Assembly: GCF_039543385.1 (NCBI RefSeq)
Contig: NZ_BAABJQ010000015.1
Coordinates: 124,001 to 188,000, forward strand
From: Rugosimonospora acidiphila
GTDB lineage: Bacteria; Actinomycetota; Actinomycetes; Mycobacteriales; Micromonosporaceae
Direction: 5' to 3'
DNA: 64,000 bases
Position 1 is the first letter of the stretch. Each line of letters starts with the position of its first letter. This document shows, piece after piece, positions 1-7,769 of the stretch. The notes below the pieces were generated by a model. It made no database searches. It saw only the letters and a list, made by a program, of their open reading frames with translations, and was not told the origin of the DNA. A program made the translations under genes and the position numbers.

Positions 1-2578
1 ATGCCGGGCCACCGGCCGCACCGACACCGACCGGCCCCGCCGCCGGCGCCCGTCCGTTCGCACGACCGCCCAGCGGAGCCTGGCACTCCCGGGCCAGGCT
101 GCGGGCCCGACCGTTGATCATGCCGGCCCGACGCGACTCCCCCAACGCCTCGAACGCGTTGGTCAGCGCCGCCAGCGAGCGGGACAACTGGTACCGGTCG
201 CCACTGTTCTGCAACAGGTCGGCGGACTGGCGCAGCAGCATCGGCCGGTGCCGGGGCAGGCTGGTCGCGGCGAGCAGCCGGAGTGCGACACCCCGCACGC
301 GCGGGTGTTCGGCGCTGCGGCCGAGCTGCTCCTCGATGAGGGCGGCGGCCTGGTCGGTCTTGCCGAGCGCCAGGCGGGCCTCGGCCACATCGAGGCGCCA
401 CGGCACGAGCCCGGGCGCGTCCAGTGCCCACTCGCCCATCAGCTCACCGCACCGCGTGAAGTCCCGAAGCGCCAGCTGCGCGTGCCCGGTGACGAGGCTG
501 TACCGACCCCGGGCGGACAGGTACGCGAGGCCGTACCGGGTCTGGAACATGGCCCGCGGTACCGGCTGGTCGAGCCGCTCGCGCACCTCGTCGTCCCGGC
601 CCATGGCGGTCGCGGCCAGGATGAGGCTGGACAGCGGCCCGCCCACGGCAACGCCCCAACTGCTCGGGGGCATGATCTCCAGAGCCATCCGCGCGTGCTC
701 GGCCGCACCGGGCAGGTCGCCAAGCCGGAACGCGATCTCCGAACGCACCGCGGCCAGTCGGGCCTGCCGGCTCGGGGCGCGGCGCCGGTGTGCCTCCTCG
801 ACGAACATGTCGCACCACGGCGCGGCCTGTTCCGCGTGCCCCGCGTAGGTCAGCGCGAGCAGGCTGCACTCCACCGTGTCGAGGCTCATCTCGTCGAGGC
901 GGGTGCCGCGCAGGATCTGCTCGACCGAGCCGACGACGTCCGGCACCGTTCCGTGCTCCAGCACCTCGGCGAGGACGGTGACCGCGTTCAGGCGGCGGGT
1001 GGCCGGTACGGTGCTGACCGCCGCGGTCGGCCGAACCGACAGCCGCGGCAGCCGCTCCCGGAAGCTCGGGTACGTGCTACGCACCCAGGGCCGGCTGATC
1101 GCCAGCTCCGCCACCGTCTCCGGCTCGTCGAGCTCGTCGGAGGCGGCCAGGCGCTCGAACACCTCTTCCACGTCGCCGAAGCTCCCGTGCCACAGCAGCG
1201 CCTTGGCGAGAACCACGGCGTCGTGGCCGCGTAGCTCGCCGCGGCTCATTCCGGTGGACAGCTGGGACAGCAGGTTCCAGGACAGGGCCGGGTTGATCCG
1301 CCACTCGGCGCGCAGCAGCGTCGTCATGATCGCGTTGCGTCGGGTCTCGTCGCGGCACTCCTGCCGGGCCAGTTCGAGGTAGGCGATGCTCTGCTCGACC
1401 GCGCCCTCGCGCAACGCCTGCCGGGCCGCGTCCTCCAGGACGACCAGCGCCCACGGCTCGCCGATGCCACCCGCGCCGAGGACATGCTCGGCGACCACCC
1501 GGGCCGCCGCGCCCCGCTCGTAGGCCAGCTTGGCGGCCCGGCGGTGCAGTTCGGCCAGGGTCGGCTCGTCGAGGCCGGCGAGCACCGCCTCGCGGGCGGC
1601 CGAGTGACGGTACCGGCCGGAGCGGAGCACCCCCGCGGTGGTCAGCTGCCGGATCACCCGGGACACCGTGCTGTTGTCGATGTCCATCAGCCGGCCCACG
1701 TGATCGGGGTCGGACAGGACCGCCAGGCCGCGCCCTACCTCCAGCATCCGCGGCTCACCGCGCTGGAGGCACGCCACGACCGCGCTGCCGTACCCGTCGC
1801 CGACCGCCATCTCCGCCGGCGACCCGCCCTCGACGGCGGTGGCCGTCGCGTGGTCGTCGAGCAGCCCCTTGACCAGCAGCGGGTTCCCGCCGGACAGCGA
1901 GTACCACTCGGTCGCGAACCGCTCGGCGTCCTCGGTCCCGACGTACCCCGCGGCCATCGCCCGCACCCCGTCCTGGCTCAGCGGGGTGAGTCGGATGCGG
2001 ATTCCGTCCGGCGAGCGCAGCAGGTCGGCGTGCAGTGAGGTCTCGGCCGACCGGTCGAATTCCGAGTAGCTGAACACCGTCAGCAGCTGCGCGAAGCGGG
2101 CCCGCCGGGCCAGGTAGGCCAGGAAGATCAGCGACGCCCGGTCGGCGAGGTGCACGTCGTCGACGACGATGGCCAGCGGGTACCGCTCGGACAACTCCAG
2201 CAGCACGGTGCACAGCGCATCCATGATCTGCGCGTCGATCTGGCCAACGTCGTCGCCGCTCAGGTCGGCGAGTGCGCCGCGCGCCCCCTCATGGCAGAGG
2301 GTCAACGCGCGCTCGCGCTCCTCGTCCGGCAGCGGCGCGTCGCGCAGCAGCTGGCTGAGCAGGCCCAGCGGGAGGTCGCGCTCGGCGCGCGTGCCACTGG
2401 CCACGACGGCCAGCGCGCCGAGGTCAACGACCCGCTCGGCGAGCGCACGGAGGAGTTCGGTTTTGCCGATGCCAACCGTGCCGGCGACGATGGCCACCCG
2501 ACCCTGTCCGATGACCGCGCCGGCAAGGTGCTCCTCGAGCACGGCAAGGGCCTCGTTCCGTTCGACCATTTCCATCAT
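1..2578 (-). CDS. LAL-type LuxR family ATP-binding regulator, C-terminus beyond window edge
   Basis: A large regulator read leftward and cut by the window edge. About 859 residues are visible with no stop. From the ATG at 2578 (AGGGG a few bases upstream) the N-terminus carries a P-loop GTVGIGKT (residues 33-40) and a Walker B stretch LAIVVDDVH (about 135-143), as in the ATPase part of MalT/LAL regulators. The rest is helical and rich in Ala, Leu and Arg. Close to the edge it reads NAFEALGESRRAGMINGRA, typical of the TPR-like segment before a C-terminal LuxR helix-turn-helix, which would lie outside the window. LAL proteins are usually cluster-situated activators of polyketide and related pathways. 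It probably controls the adjacent biosynthetic genes; that role is inferred from position. Confidence 0.85.
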   Translation of the reverse strand, partial: MMEMVERNEALAVLEEHLAGAVIGQGRVAIVAGTVGIGKTELLRALAERVVDLGALAVVASGTRAERDLPLGLLSQLLRDAPLPDEERERALTLCHEGARGALADLSGDDVGQIDAQIMDALCTVLLELSERYPLAIVVDDVHLADRASLIFLAYLARRARFAQLLTVFSYSEFDRSAETSLHADLLRSPDGIRIRLTPLSQDGVRAMAAGYVGTEDAERFATEWYSLSGGNPLLVKGLLDDHATATAVEGGSPAEMAVGDGYGSAVVACLQRGEPRMLEVGRGLAVLSDPDHVGRLMDIDNSTVSRVIRQLTTAGVLRSGRYRHSAAREAVLAGLDEPTLAELHRRAAKLAYERGAAARVVAEHVLGAGGIGEPWALVVLEDAARQALREGAVEQSIAYLELARQECRDETRRNAIMTTLLRAEWRINPALSWNLLSQLSTGMSRGELRGHDAVVLAKALLWHGSFGDVEEVFERLAASDELDEPETVAELAISRPWVRSTYPSFRERLPRLSVRPTAAVSTVPATRRLNAVTVLAEVLEHGTVPDVVGSVEQILRGTRLDEMSLDTVECSLLALTYAGHAEQAAPWCDMFVEEAHRRRAPSRQARLAAVRSEIAFRLGDLPGAAEHARMALEIMPPSSWGVAVGGPLSSLILAATAMGRDDEVRERLDQPVPRAMFQTRYGLAYLSARGRYSLVTGHAQLALRDFTRCGELMGEWALDAPGLVPWRLDVAEARLALGKTDQAAALIEEQLGRSAEHPRVRGVALRLLAATSLPRHRPMLLRQSADLLQNSGDRYQLSRSLAALTNAFEALGESRRAGMINGRARSLARECQAPLGGRANGRAPAAGPVGVGAAGGPA

Positions 2579-2655
2579 CGATTTCCCCTACGCCACGAGT
2601 TCCGGTTGCCTACTTACAGGGTGCCCGGCGGCGTTCTCGAAGGACTATCGCGGCA

Positions 2656-4482
2656 CTATCGCCACGTCGCGCCGGCCAGCGGACGCCCACCACGGGCCAT
2701 CGAGGGCGCCCGGTTCGGCGTCACGGCGGGCGCCCGGTTGGGCGTCGCGGAGGCGGCCCGATTCTGCGCCACGGGCGCGTTGGGCGCGGCCGGGGTCGCT
2801 GCCGGGGGTAGACAGGTCAGGTTGACCTCTCGGGCCCGGGACAGGGCAGCACCGACCGCCGCCCGCGCGGCCCGCCGCGGATCCGGGTCCAGGCCCACGC
2901 CCCACCAGTGCTGGCCGCGCACGTCGCAGTCGGCATACACGGCGTAGCCGGCCGCACCGACGATCTCGGTCGCCACGGTCCGCTCCAGGCCGCGCACCCG
3001 CACGCCCCACTGATCCAGATCGGAGATGACGGCCTGCACCTCATCGGCGCGGGCGGCGCCGACCGCGAACCCACCGCCGTCGACATGCAGCCAGGCCGGC
3101 ACGGCACCATCGAGCTCCGGCACGAACGGGCCCTGCGGCCCGCGATAGGTCCGCAGGAACAGGTCGTAGATCCGTTCCGGGGACAGCTCGCCGCCATCGC
3201 GGTCGGCGGCCCGCTGGACGTGCCCGGCGAACTCGATCTGGAGTTCCCGCGGCAGGTGCAGCCCGTACCGGGAACTCAGCGTGTACGCCACGCCGCCCTT
3301 GCCGGACTGGCTGTTGATCCGGATCACGCTCTCGTACGTGCGGCCCACGTCGGCCGGGTCCAGCGGCAGGTAGGGCACCTGCCACGGCACCGCGTCGGGG
3401 TCCCCGGCGGCGGTGACGGCCCGGGTCCGGGTGGCGAAGCCCTTGTTGATGGCGTCCTGGTGCGACCCGGAGAACGCGGTGTACACGAGGTCGCCGCCGT
3501 ACGGGTGACGCGGGTGCACGGCTATCCCGTTGCACTCCTCGACGACCCGCCGGACCCGGTTGATGTCGCTGAAGTCCACGGTCGGGTCGACGCCCTGGGT
3601 GAGCAGGTTCAGCGCCAGGGTCACCAGGTCGACGTTGCCGGCCCGCTCCCCGTTGCCGAACAGGCAGCCCTCCACGCGCTCGGCGCCGGCGAGCATCGCC
3701 AGTTCGGCGCTGGCCACGCCGGTACCACGGTCGTTGTGCGGGTGCACCGACAGGCACAGGTGCTCCCGGCGGGACAGGTTGCGGTCCATCCACTCGATCT
3801 GGTCGGCGAAGACGTTCGGCATCGTCCGTTCGACGGTGGTCGGGAAGTTGAGGATGATCGGCCGGCCCGGGCCGGGCTCCCACACGTCCATCACCGATTC
3901 GCAGACGTCCAGCGAGAAGTCCAGCTCGGTGTCGTTGAACAGCTCCGGGGAGTACTGGTAACCCAGATCGGTGCCGGCCAGGGTCCGGTCGGCGTACTTC
4001 ATCATCAGCCGGGTGCCGGTCACGGCGAGATCGCGCACCTCGTCGCGGGTCATGTCGAACACGACCGACCGGAACACCGGCGAGGTGGCGTTGTAGATGT
4101 GGATGGTCGCGGCGCGCACCCCGACCAGGCTCTCCACCGTGCGGCGGATGAGCTCGTCGCGGGCCTGCGTCAGCACCGAGATGCGCACGTCGTCCGGGAT
4201 CAGGTCGTGCTCGATGAGCAACCGCAGGAAGTCGTGGTCATCCTGGCTGGCGACCGGGAACCCGACCTCGATCTCCTTGTACCCGAGCTCCACGAGGAGC
4301 CGGAACATGGACAGCTTCCGCTCCGGGGACATCGGGTTCACCAGGGACTGGTTACCATCCCGCAGATCCGTCGACAGCCAGCGAGGCGCCTGGGTGAGGC
4401 GGCGGTTCGGCCAGGCTCGGTCCGGCAGCACCACGGTACCGGCGGGCCGGTACCGATGAGCCGGACTGGTGTTGTTGTTCAC
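2656..4482 (-). CDS. leuA: 2-isopropylmalate synthase (alpha-IPM synthase), cluster-located
   Basis: Condenses acetyl-CoA with 2-ketoisovalerate in leucine biosynthesis, or a related 2-keto acid in a pathway copy. The 608-residue protein has the DRE-TIM barrel start (STDLRDGNQSLVNPM), the HxH-type metal site in SVHPHNDRGTGVASAE, the GCLFGNGERAGNVD motif and a C-terminal LeuA regulatory domain (VDGGGFAVGAARADEVQAVI). I chose the GTG at 4482 because GAGGAGG lies just upstream; an in-frame upstream start at 4509 has no such site. The last 50 or so residues are an Ala/Pro/Asn-rich tail with repeated PNRAP that is not part of the usual enzyme. Its place beside a LAL regulator, a PPTase and a carboxyltransferase suggests it makes a branched or elongated acyl precursor for a natural product, though a housekeeping role cannot be excluded. 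Confidence 0.9.
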   Translation of the reverse strand: MNNNTSPAHRYRPAGTVVLPDRAWPNRRLTQAPRWLSTDLRDGNQSLVNPMSPERKLSMFRLLVELGYKEIEVGFPVASQDDHDFLRLLIEHDLIPDDVRISVLTQARDELIRRTVESLVGVRAATIHIYNATSPVFRSVVFDMTRDEVRDLAVTGTRLMMKYADRTLAGTDLGYQYSPELFNDTELDFSLDVCESVMDVWEPGPGRPIILNFPTTVERTMPNVFADQIEWMDRNLSRREHLCLSVHPHNDRGTGVASAELAMLAGAERVEGCLFGNGERAGNVDLVTLALNLLTQGVDPTVDFSDINRVRRVVEECNGIAVHPRHPYGGDLVYTAFSGSHQDAINKGFATRTRAVTAAGDPDAVPWQVPYLPLDPADVGRTYESVIRINSQSGKGGVAYTLSSRYGLHLPRELQIEFAGHVQRAADRDGGELSPERIYDLFLRTYRGPQGPFVPELDGAVPAWLHVDGGGFAVGAARADEVQAVISDLDQWGVRVRGLERTVATEIVGAAGYAVYADCDVRGQHWWGVGLDPDPRRAARAAVGAALSRAREVNLTCLPPAATPAAPNAPVAQNRAASATPNRAPAVTPNRAPSMARGGRPLAGATWR

Positions 4483-4539
4483 GATGGTCCTCCTCGCGGG
4501 GTGTGACAATGGCGCCGGCGCGAGGCAACGCGGCCACCA

Positions 4540-4878
4540 TCAACCGTGCGTTCCGAAGTACATCGTGTACGAGGCCGGGCACAGCACTACCTGGATCTGG
4601 TACGTGTCGTAGTCGTCGGCGATGCGGAACGTGGCGGAGACTTCTGGGTACGCAGCCTTCACACCTTGGCCAGCGAAGTAGCGGTCGCTGTCAAAGATGA
4701 TCCGGTGGGCGGTGCGCTCGAACTTGTTCTCGCTCCAGTCGACGATGAAGCCATCCGCGTCGGTCTCGCCGAAGGCGACCGGCATCCAGCCGCCATCGGT
4801 CACGCGTTCGATGCGGGCCGGGACCCCGGCCGCGGAGCGGCCGTACATACCATCGAGCGCGCGCGCCGAAACGTTCAT
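4540..4878 (-). CDS. Transthyretin-fold, 5-hydroxyisourate hydrolase-like protein lacking catalytic residues
   Basis: A 112-residue protein resembling 5-hydroxyisourate hydrolase (HIUase) along its length: RSAAGVPARIERV, a TDADG turn, FDSDRYFAGQGVKAAYPEV and a C-terminal YxxY-like strand. True HIUases begin near THVLD, keep a histidine in the YHVPLLLSP-like strand and end in YRGS. Here those read SARALD, YQIQVVLCP and YFGTHG, so both catalytic histidines and the terminal signature are changed. The fold call is firm but purine catabolism is unlikely: no other urate gene is nearby and the neighbours are biosynthetic. It may be a tailoring or binding protein. ATG at 4878 is chosen over GTG at 4887 because GGTGG precedes it by 6 bases. 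Confidence 0.75.
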   Translation of the reverse strand: MNVSARALDGMYGRSAAGVPARIERVTDGGWMPVAFGETDADGFIVDWSENKFERTAHRIIFDSDRYFAGQGVKAAYPEVSATFRIADDYDTYQIQVVLCPASYTMYFGTHG

Positions 4879-5049
4879 CGCTACCACCCAACCTTTGAGG
4901 ACGAACCGTCCACGGGTATCGGGTTCCGATTGCCCGGTGATCGGCTTTACCCAGCTTCTCCGGCCTCCTTATCAAATCGCTATCGCCGCCCCATCCCATC
5001 GCGCCCGCCGCTATCGTCGCCCCATCCGCGCAGGTCACGGGCACGACGA

Positions 5050-5091
5050 AGGCCGGTAGCGCCGGCGGGGGCCGGCCGGCACTACCGGCCT
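5050..5091. terminator. GC-rich stem-loop between the DUF5988 and HIUase-like genes
   Basis: A perfect 10-base inverted repeat, AGGCCGGTAG (5050-5059) and CTACCGGCCT (5082-5091), encloses further GCCGGC repeats. It lies 72 bases downstream of the stop at 5164 on the minus strand and 171 bases before the HIUase-like start. There is no U-tract, so it could be a terminator, an attenuator or an operator. Confidence 0.4.
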
Positions 5092-5163
5092 ACAGAGTCG
5101 GGTGAGCCAGTCTCTCGGCGACGCCGTGGACCGGCCGCCTCGGGCAGCGGACGGGCGCGATTC

Positions 5164-5379
5164 CTACTCAGCGATCCGGGTAGTGCCGGTCCACTGAAAG
5201 ACGGGGGGCACGCCGGGCGACTCCACGGTGAGCCGCTCGAAATGCTCGTACCGGCCGTAGAATTCGATCTTGACGCGCAGGTCGTCGGCGGCCACTCGCT
5301 GCGTGCGCAGCGACAGCGGAAGGCGCTCGGGGCCGCCCTGCAGACTCACCTCGACGATGTCGTTCCGACGGTAATTCAT
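5164..5379 (-). CDS. DUF5988-like small protein
   Basis: A 71-residue acidic protein with GGPERLPLSLRTQRV near the N-terminus, GRYEHFERL in the middle and the ending FQWTGTTRIAE. This pattern matches my memory of the DUF5988 family, small proteins of unknown function often found in actinomycete biosynthetic clusters. The ATG at 5379 has GGAGG eight bases upstream; an alternative start five codons earlier overlaps that ribosome site and is less likely. It has no membrane segment and no cysteine. Its value here is as a marker that this region belongs to a natural product cluster. Confidence 0.75.
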   Translation of the reverse strand: MNYRRNDIVEVSLQGGPERLPLSLRTQRVAADDLRVKIEFYGRYEHFERLTVESPGVPPVFQWTGTTRIAE

Positions 5380-5520
5380 GATCGTAACCTCCATCGCATC
5401 GGATCAGTGATCGCGATGCCGCCCGATCGGCGACACTCTCCTCTCGTCCCGAATGACCTTCCTGCCTCCCGGGCGGCTAACGCGATAATTCGAGGTTAGG
5501 AAGGTCACACCGAGACAGGA

Positions 5521-5540
5521 ACCCGTATGGGTACCCCTAC
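5521..5540. promoter_or_regulatory. Paired CCC-TA-GGG motif upstream of the DUF5988 gene
   Basis: ACCCGTATGGGT (5521-5532) is a near-perfect palindrome and is followed directly by ACCCCTAC. It lies about 140 bases upstream of the DUF5988 start on the minus strand and touches the end of the PPTase gene. Similar sequences lie upstream of the carboxyltransferase (7283, 7372), and a half-site TAGGGG lies just before the LAL regulator start (2583-2588). I infer a binding site for the LAL regulator; no binding evidence is available. Confidence 0.35.
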
Positions 5541-6256
5541 GAACCAACCGAAGTGCCGCTGCGGCGCATACCGGTTGCCGGTTTCCGCCCGGTCTCGGCC
5601 AGCGAATGGGGCAGCCCGATCGCGGTGAGGAGCAGCCCGTCGCGGGCCAGCCACCGGCCGGTGAAGCCGGAGATCCGGGTGCCGGCGATCCGCGCCGGCG
5701 GCGCCAGGATCCGCGCCGTGAACGTCCCCTGGTGCGGGACGATGCTGACCGCCGCGTCGGTGAAGTCCAGGAACTTGTGCGTACGCGGATACCAGGCCTT
5801 GTAGATCGATTCCTTGATCGAGAACAGCAGCCGGTCGAAGCACACCCCGTCCAGGCCGTTGATGCGGGCCAGTTCGCTGCGCTCCGAAGGAAGCGACACG
5901 GCCTCCAGCACGCCGCCGGGCAGCGGCTCGTTGGGTTCGGCGTCGATGCCCAACGTCATCAGATCCGACCGGCGGGCCACGGCGGCCGCACGGTACCCGA
6001 TGCAGTGGGTGATGCTGCCGACGATGGACGCCGGCCAGCTCGGCTCGCCCTGCGGCCCGTGCGGCACGATGGGCGTGGGCGGCAGGCCCAGTTGCTGCAT
6101 GGCGAAGCGGGCGCACCATCGGCCGGTCACGAACTCCCGGCGGCGCTTCTCCACCGCATTGGCGATGATCACCTGTTCCGCCGGGAACAGCGGGACCTCG
6201 CGGTCCTCCCGGGTCTCCCGGCAGGAGACCGAGGGCGGCAGCAGTTCCTCAAGCAT
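5537..6256 (-). CDS. 4'-phosphopantetheinyl transferase (Sfp/EntD superfamily)
   Basis: Transfers phosphopantetheine from CoA onto acyl or peptidyl carrier proteins. The 239-residue protein shows the family signatures: a basic RRREFVTGRWCAR segment, PSWPASIVGSITHC, the Mg-binding GIDAEPNE and the FSIKESIYKAWYP motif (WxxKEA-type). The ATG at 6256 has GGAG 8 bases before it. The size fits the EntD-like group that activates PKS/NRPS or siderophore carriers. Its presence implies carrier-protein-dependent assembly, although no PKS or NRPS lies in the window; the rest of the cluster is probably to the left of position 1. Confidence 0.92.
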   Translation of the reverse strand: MLEELLPPSVSCRETREDREVPLFPAEQVIIANAVEKRRREFVTGRWCARFAMQQLGLPPTPIVPHGPQGEPSWPASIVGSITHCIGYRAAAVARRSDLMTLGIDAEPNEPLPGGVLEAVSLPSERSELARINGLDGVCFDRLLFSIKESIYKAWYPRTHKFLDFTDAAVSIVPHQGTFTARILAPPARIAGTRISGFTGRWLARDGLLLTAIGLPHSLAETGRKPATGMRRSGTSVGS

Positions 6257-6454
6257 CGCAACACTCCAGTTCGGGAACGCGCTAGGTCATCGCCAACGCA
6301 CGGTGGTACCGCCTCGGTTGGCGCGCTCGGCGCGTCACAGCGGAATGTTGCCGTGGTCGCCCCGGCCCGGCGGCGGCTCGGCTCGGCGCCTCGGTGACGC
6401 GGCCACGGGGCCCGGTCGGGTCCAGGACCTCCCTCGCGACCGGCTTCGAGCCCA

Positions 6455-7144
6455 TCACGACCACCTCGGCTCGCCCGACGCGTCGCCGTCCGGCGGGGAG
6501 AACAGGGTCACCAGGCCCCGAGCCAGCCGGTAGGCCTCGGACTCGTCGTCGGTGGTCACACGTACCACCCCGGGGCGGCCGTGCGCGACGGTGCCGCCCG
6601 GCGGCTCCAGATCGAGCTCTTCGCGGAGGACGCCGTGCACCACGTCGGGTCCGGTCGCGAACACCCGGTCGGTGCGGCACGTGACGATGAGGTCGGTCAG
6701 CGCCGGGCCGTACGCGGCCGCGCCCGTCGCCGGTCCCACCACAATGGACAGTTGCGCCACCCGGCCCGAGGCCCGGGTCATGGCCACGAACATGCGACCC
6801 ATGCCCTCGAACGACTGCACGCCGCCGGCGAGCTTGGCGCCGCCCGAGTGCCACACGCCGATGACCGGCGCCCGGTCGCGCACGGCGGCGTCGATGGCCG
6901 CGACGATATGGGTGGCGGCGTCGTCCCCGATCGCCCCGCCCATGCGGGCGCCGTCCGCGCAGTACGCGTACGCCCGCCGGCCGTCGATGGTGCCCCGCAC
7001 GACCCGTGCACCGCTGGTGTCGGCCGGGTACAGCGGCTCCACCGATCCGGCGTCGAACAGGTTGGCCAGCCGGACGAACGGATCCCGGCGATCGGACGCG
7101 ACGGGTGGCGCGAGGTCGCGCCCCACGGCTATGGCTACGGTCAC
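6455..7144 (-). CDS. Half-length acyl-CoA carboxylase beta / carboxyltransferase-like protein
   Basis: A 229-residue protein matching only the N-terminal half of biotin-dependent carboxyltransferase beta subunits: RDPFVRLANLFD, ARMGGAIGDDAATHIVAAID, GVWHSGGAKLAGGVQ and VVGPATGAAAYGPA. Complete acyl-CoA carboxylase beta chains are about 510-530 residues and have a second crotonase-like half that supplies the other oxyanion hole; none follows here. The usual GG of the oxyanion loop reads GA. The GTG at 7144 has GGGGGAGG upstream; an in-frame start at 7282 adds an unrelated N-terminus. It could be a subunit of a split enzyme, such as a malonate decarboxylase-type chain, whose partner lies outside, or a repurposed fold. 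Making malonyl-type extender units is inferred from the family. Confidence 0.75.
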   Translation of the reverse strand: MTVAIAVGRDLAPPVASDRRDPFVRLANLFDAGSVEPLYPADTSGARVVRGTIDGRRAYAYCADGARMGGAIGDDAATHIVAAIDAAVRDRAPVIGVWHSGGAKLAGGVQSFEGMGRMFVAMTRASGRVAQLSIVVGPATGAAAYGPALTDLIVTCRTDRVFATGPDVVHGVLREELDLEPPGGTVAHGRPGVVRVTTDDESEAYRLARGLVTLFSPPDGDASGEPRWS

Positions 7145-7769
7145 TGGATCCTCCCCCGAGGTGCGGTCTCCAAGGCCAGGGTTGTGGCGATGGCGTTCGG
7201 CGCGGGGAATCAACCACCGGACGTCGACCGGCCAGGGAAAATTCCTCACCGCGACCGTAAAAATCGGCGACGATACCGACAACCCCTATGGGCGCGAGTG
7301 GGCCGTCGAAGGCGGGTCGGCGGACGGATCGGTTAGGTTCATCGCGGCGCGGGTAGTGGTGCGGGACCGAACCCCTAGGGGAGAGCACACCCGTGGTCGG
7401 GGTGCGTCGGCGTGGCCCGAGCATCGGCGCGCTATCGGCGCTCGATCGAGTCGCGGTCCGCGACCCATTTCGCCGGAACGGCCGCCGGTGGGAGCCGGAC
7501 GCGCCAGCGGTGGGTTGGGACGCCATCTTACGTGCCTTCGAGCCCATCGCGCACGCGCATCACAGAGCGATCCAGGAATTCGCGAGCCGCGAGGTCCGCG
7601 CTCCGGGGACGATAAGATCGTGATCTACGTCGAATGCCGGAAGCGACCGACTGCGCCGTCATTTCCGGGACTTTGCGCCGATTCGACGGCGGGACGCCGC
7701 CCTACCGGCGGGCATCGGGCCCGCCGCGGCCGGGATATCCCCGACCACGGCGGGCCCGCGGGTCGGCCC
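7145..7769. promoter_or_regulatory. 625-base intergenic region with CCC-TA-GGG palindromes
   Basis: There is no convincing gene here. The right part is the downstream flank of the secreted hydrolase and the left part is the leader of the carboxyltransferase gene. It holds the perfect palindrome CCCCTAGGGG (7372-7381) and the related CCCCTATGGG (7283-7292), 229 and 140 bases upstream of the GTG at 7144. On the minus strand both are followed by GGTT. This is the likely regulated promoter for the leftward cluster genes; the regulator is inferred to be the LAL protein. Confidence 0.4.

Noticed and set aside
2908..4506. Long rightward open frame opposite the IPM synthase gene
   Set aside because: It is a low-stop antisense frame of GC-rich coding DNA, with His/Val/Gln/Arg-biased composition and no recognisable domain; the minus-strand IPM synthase explains the region.
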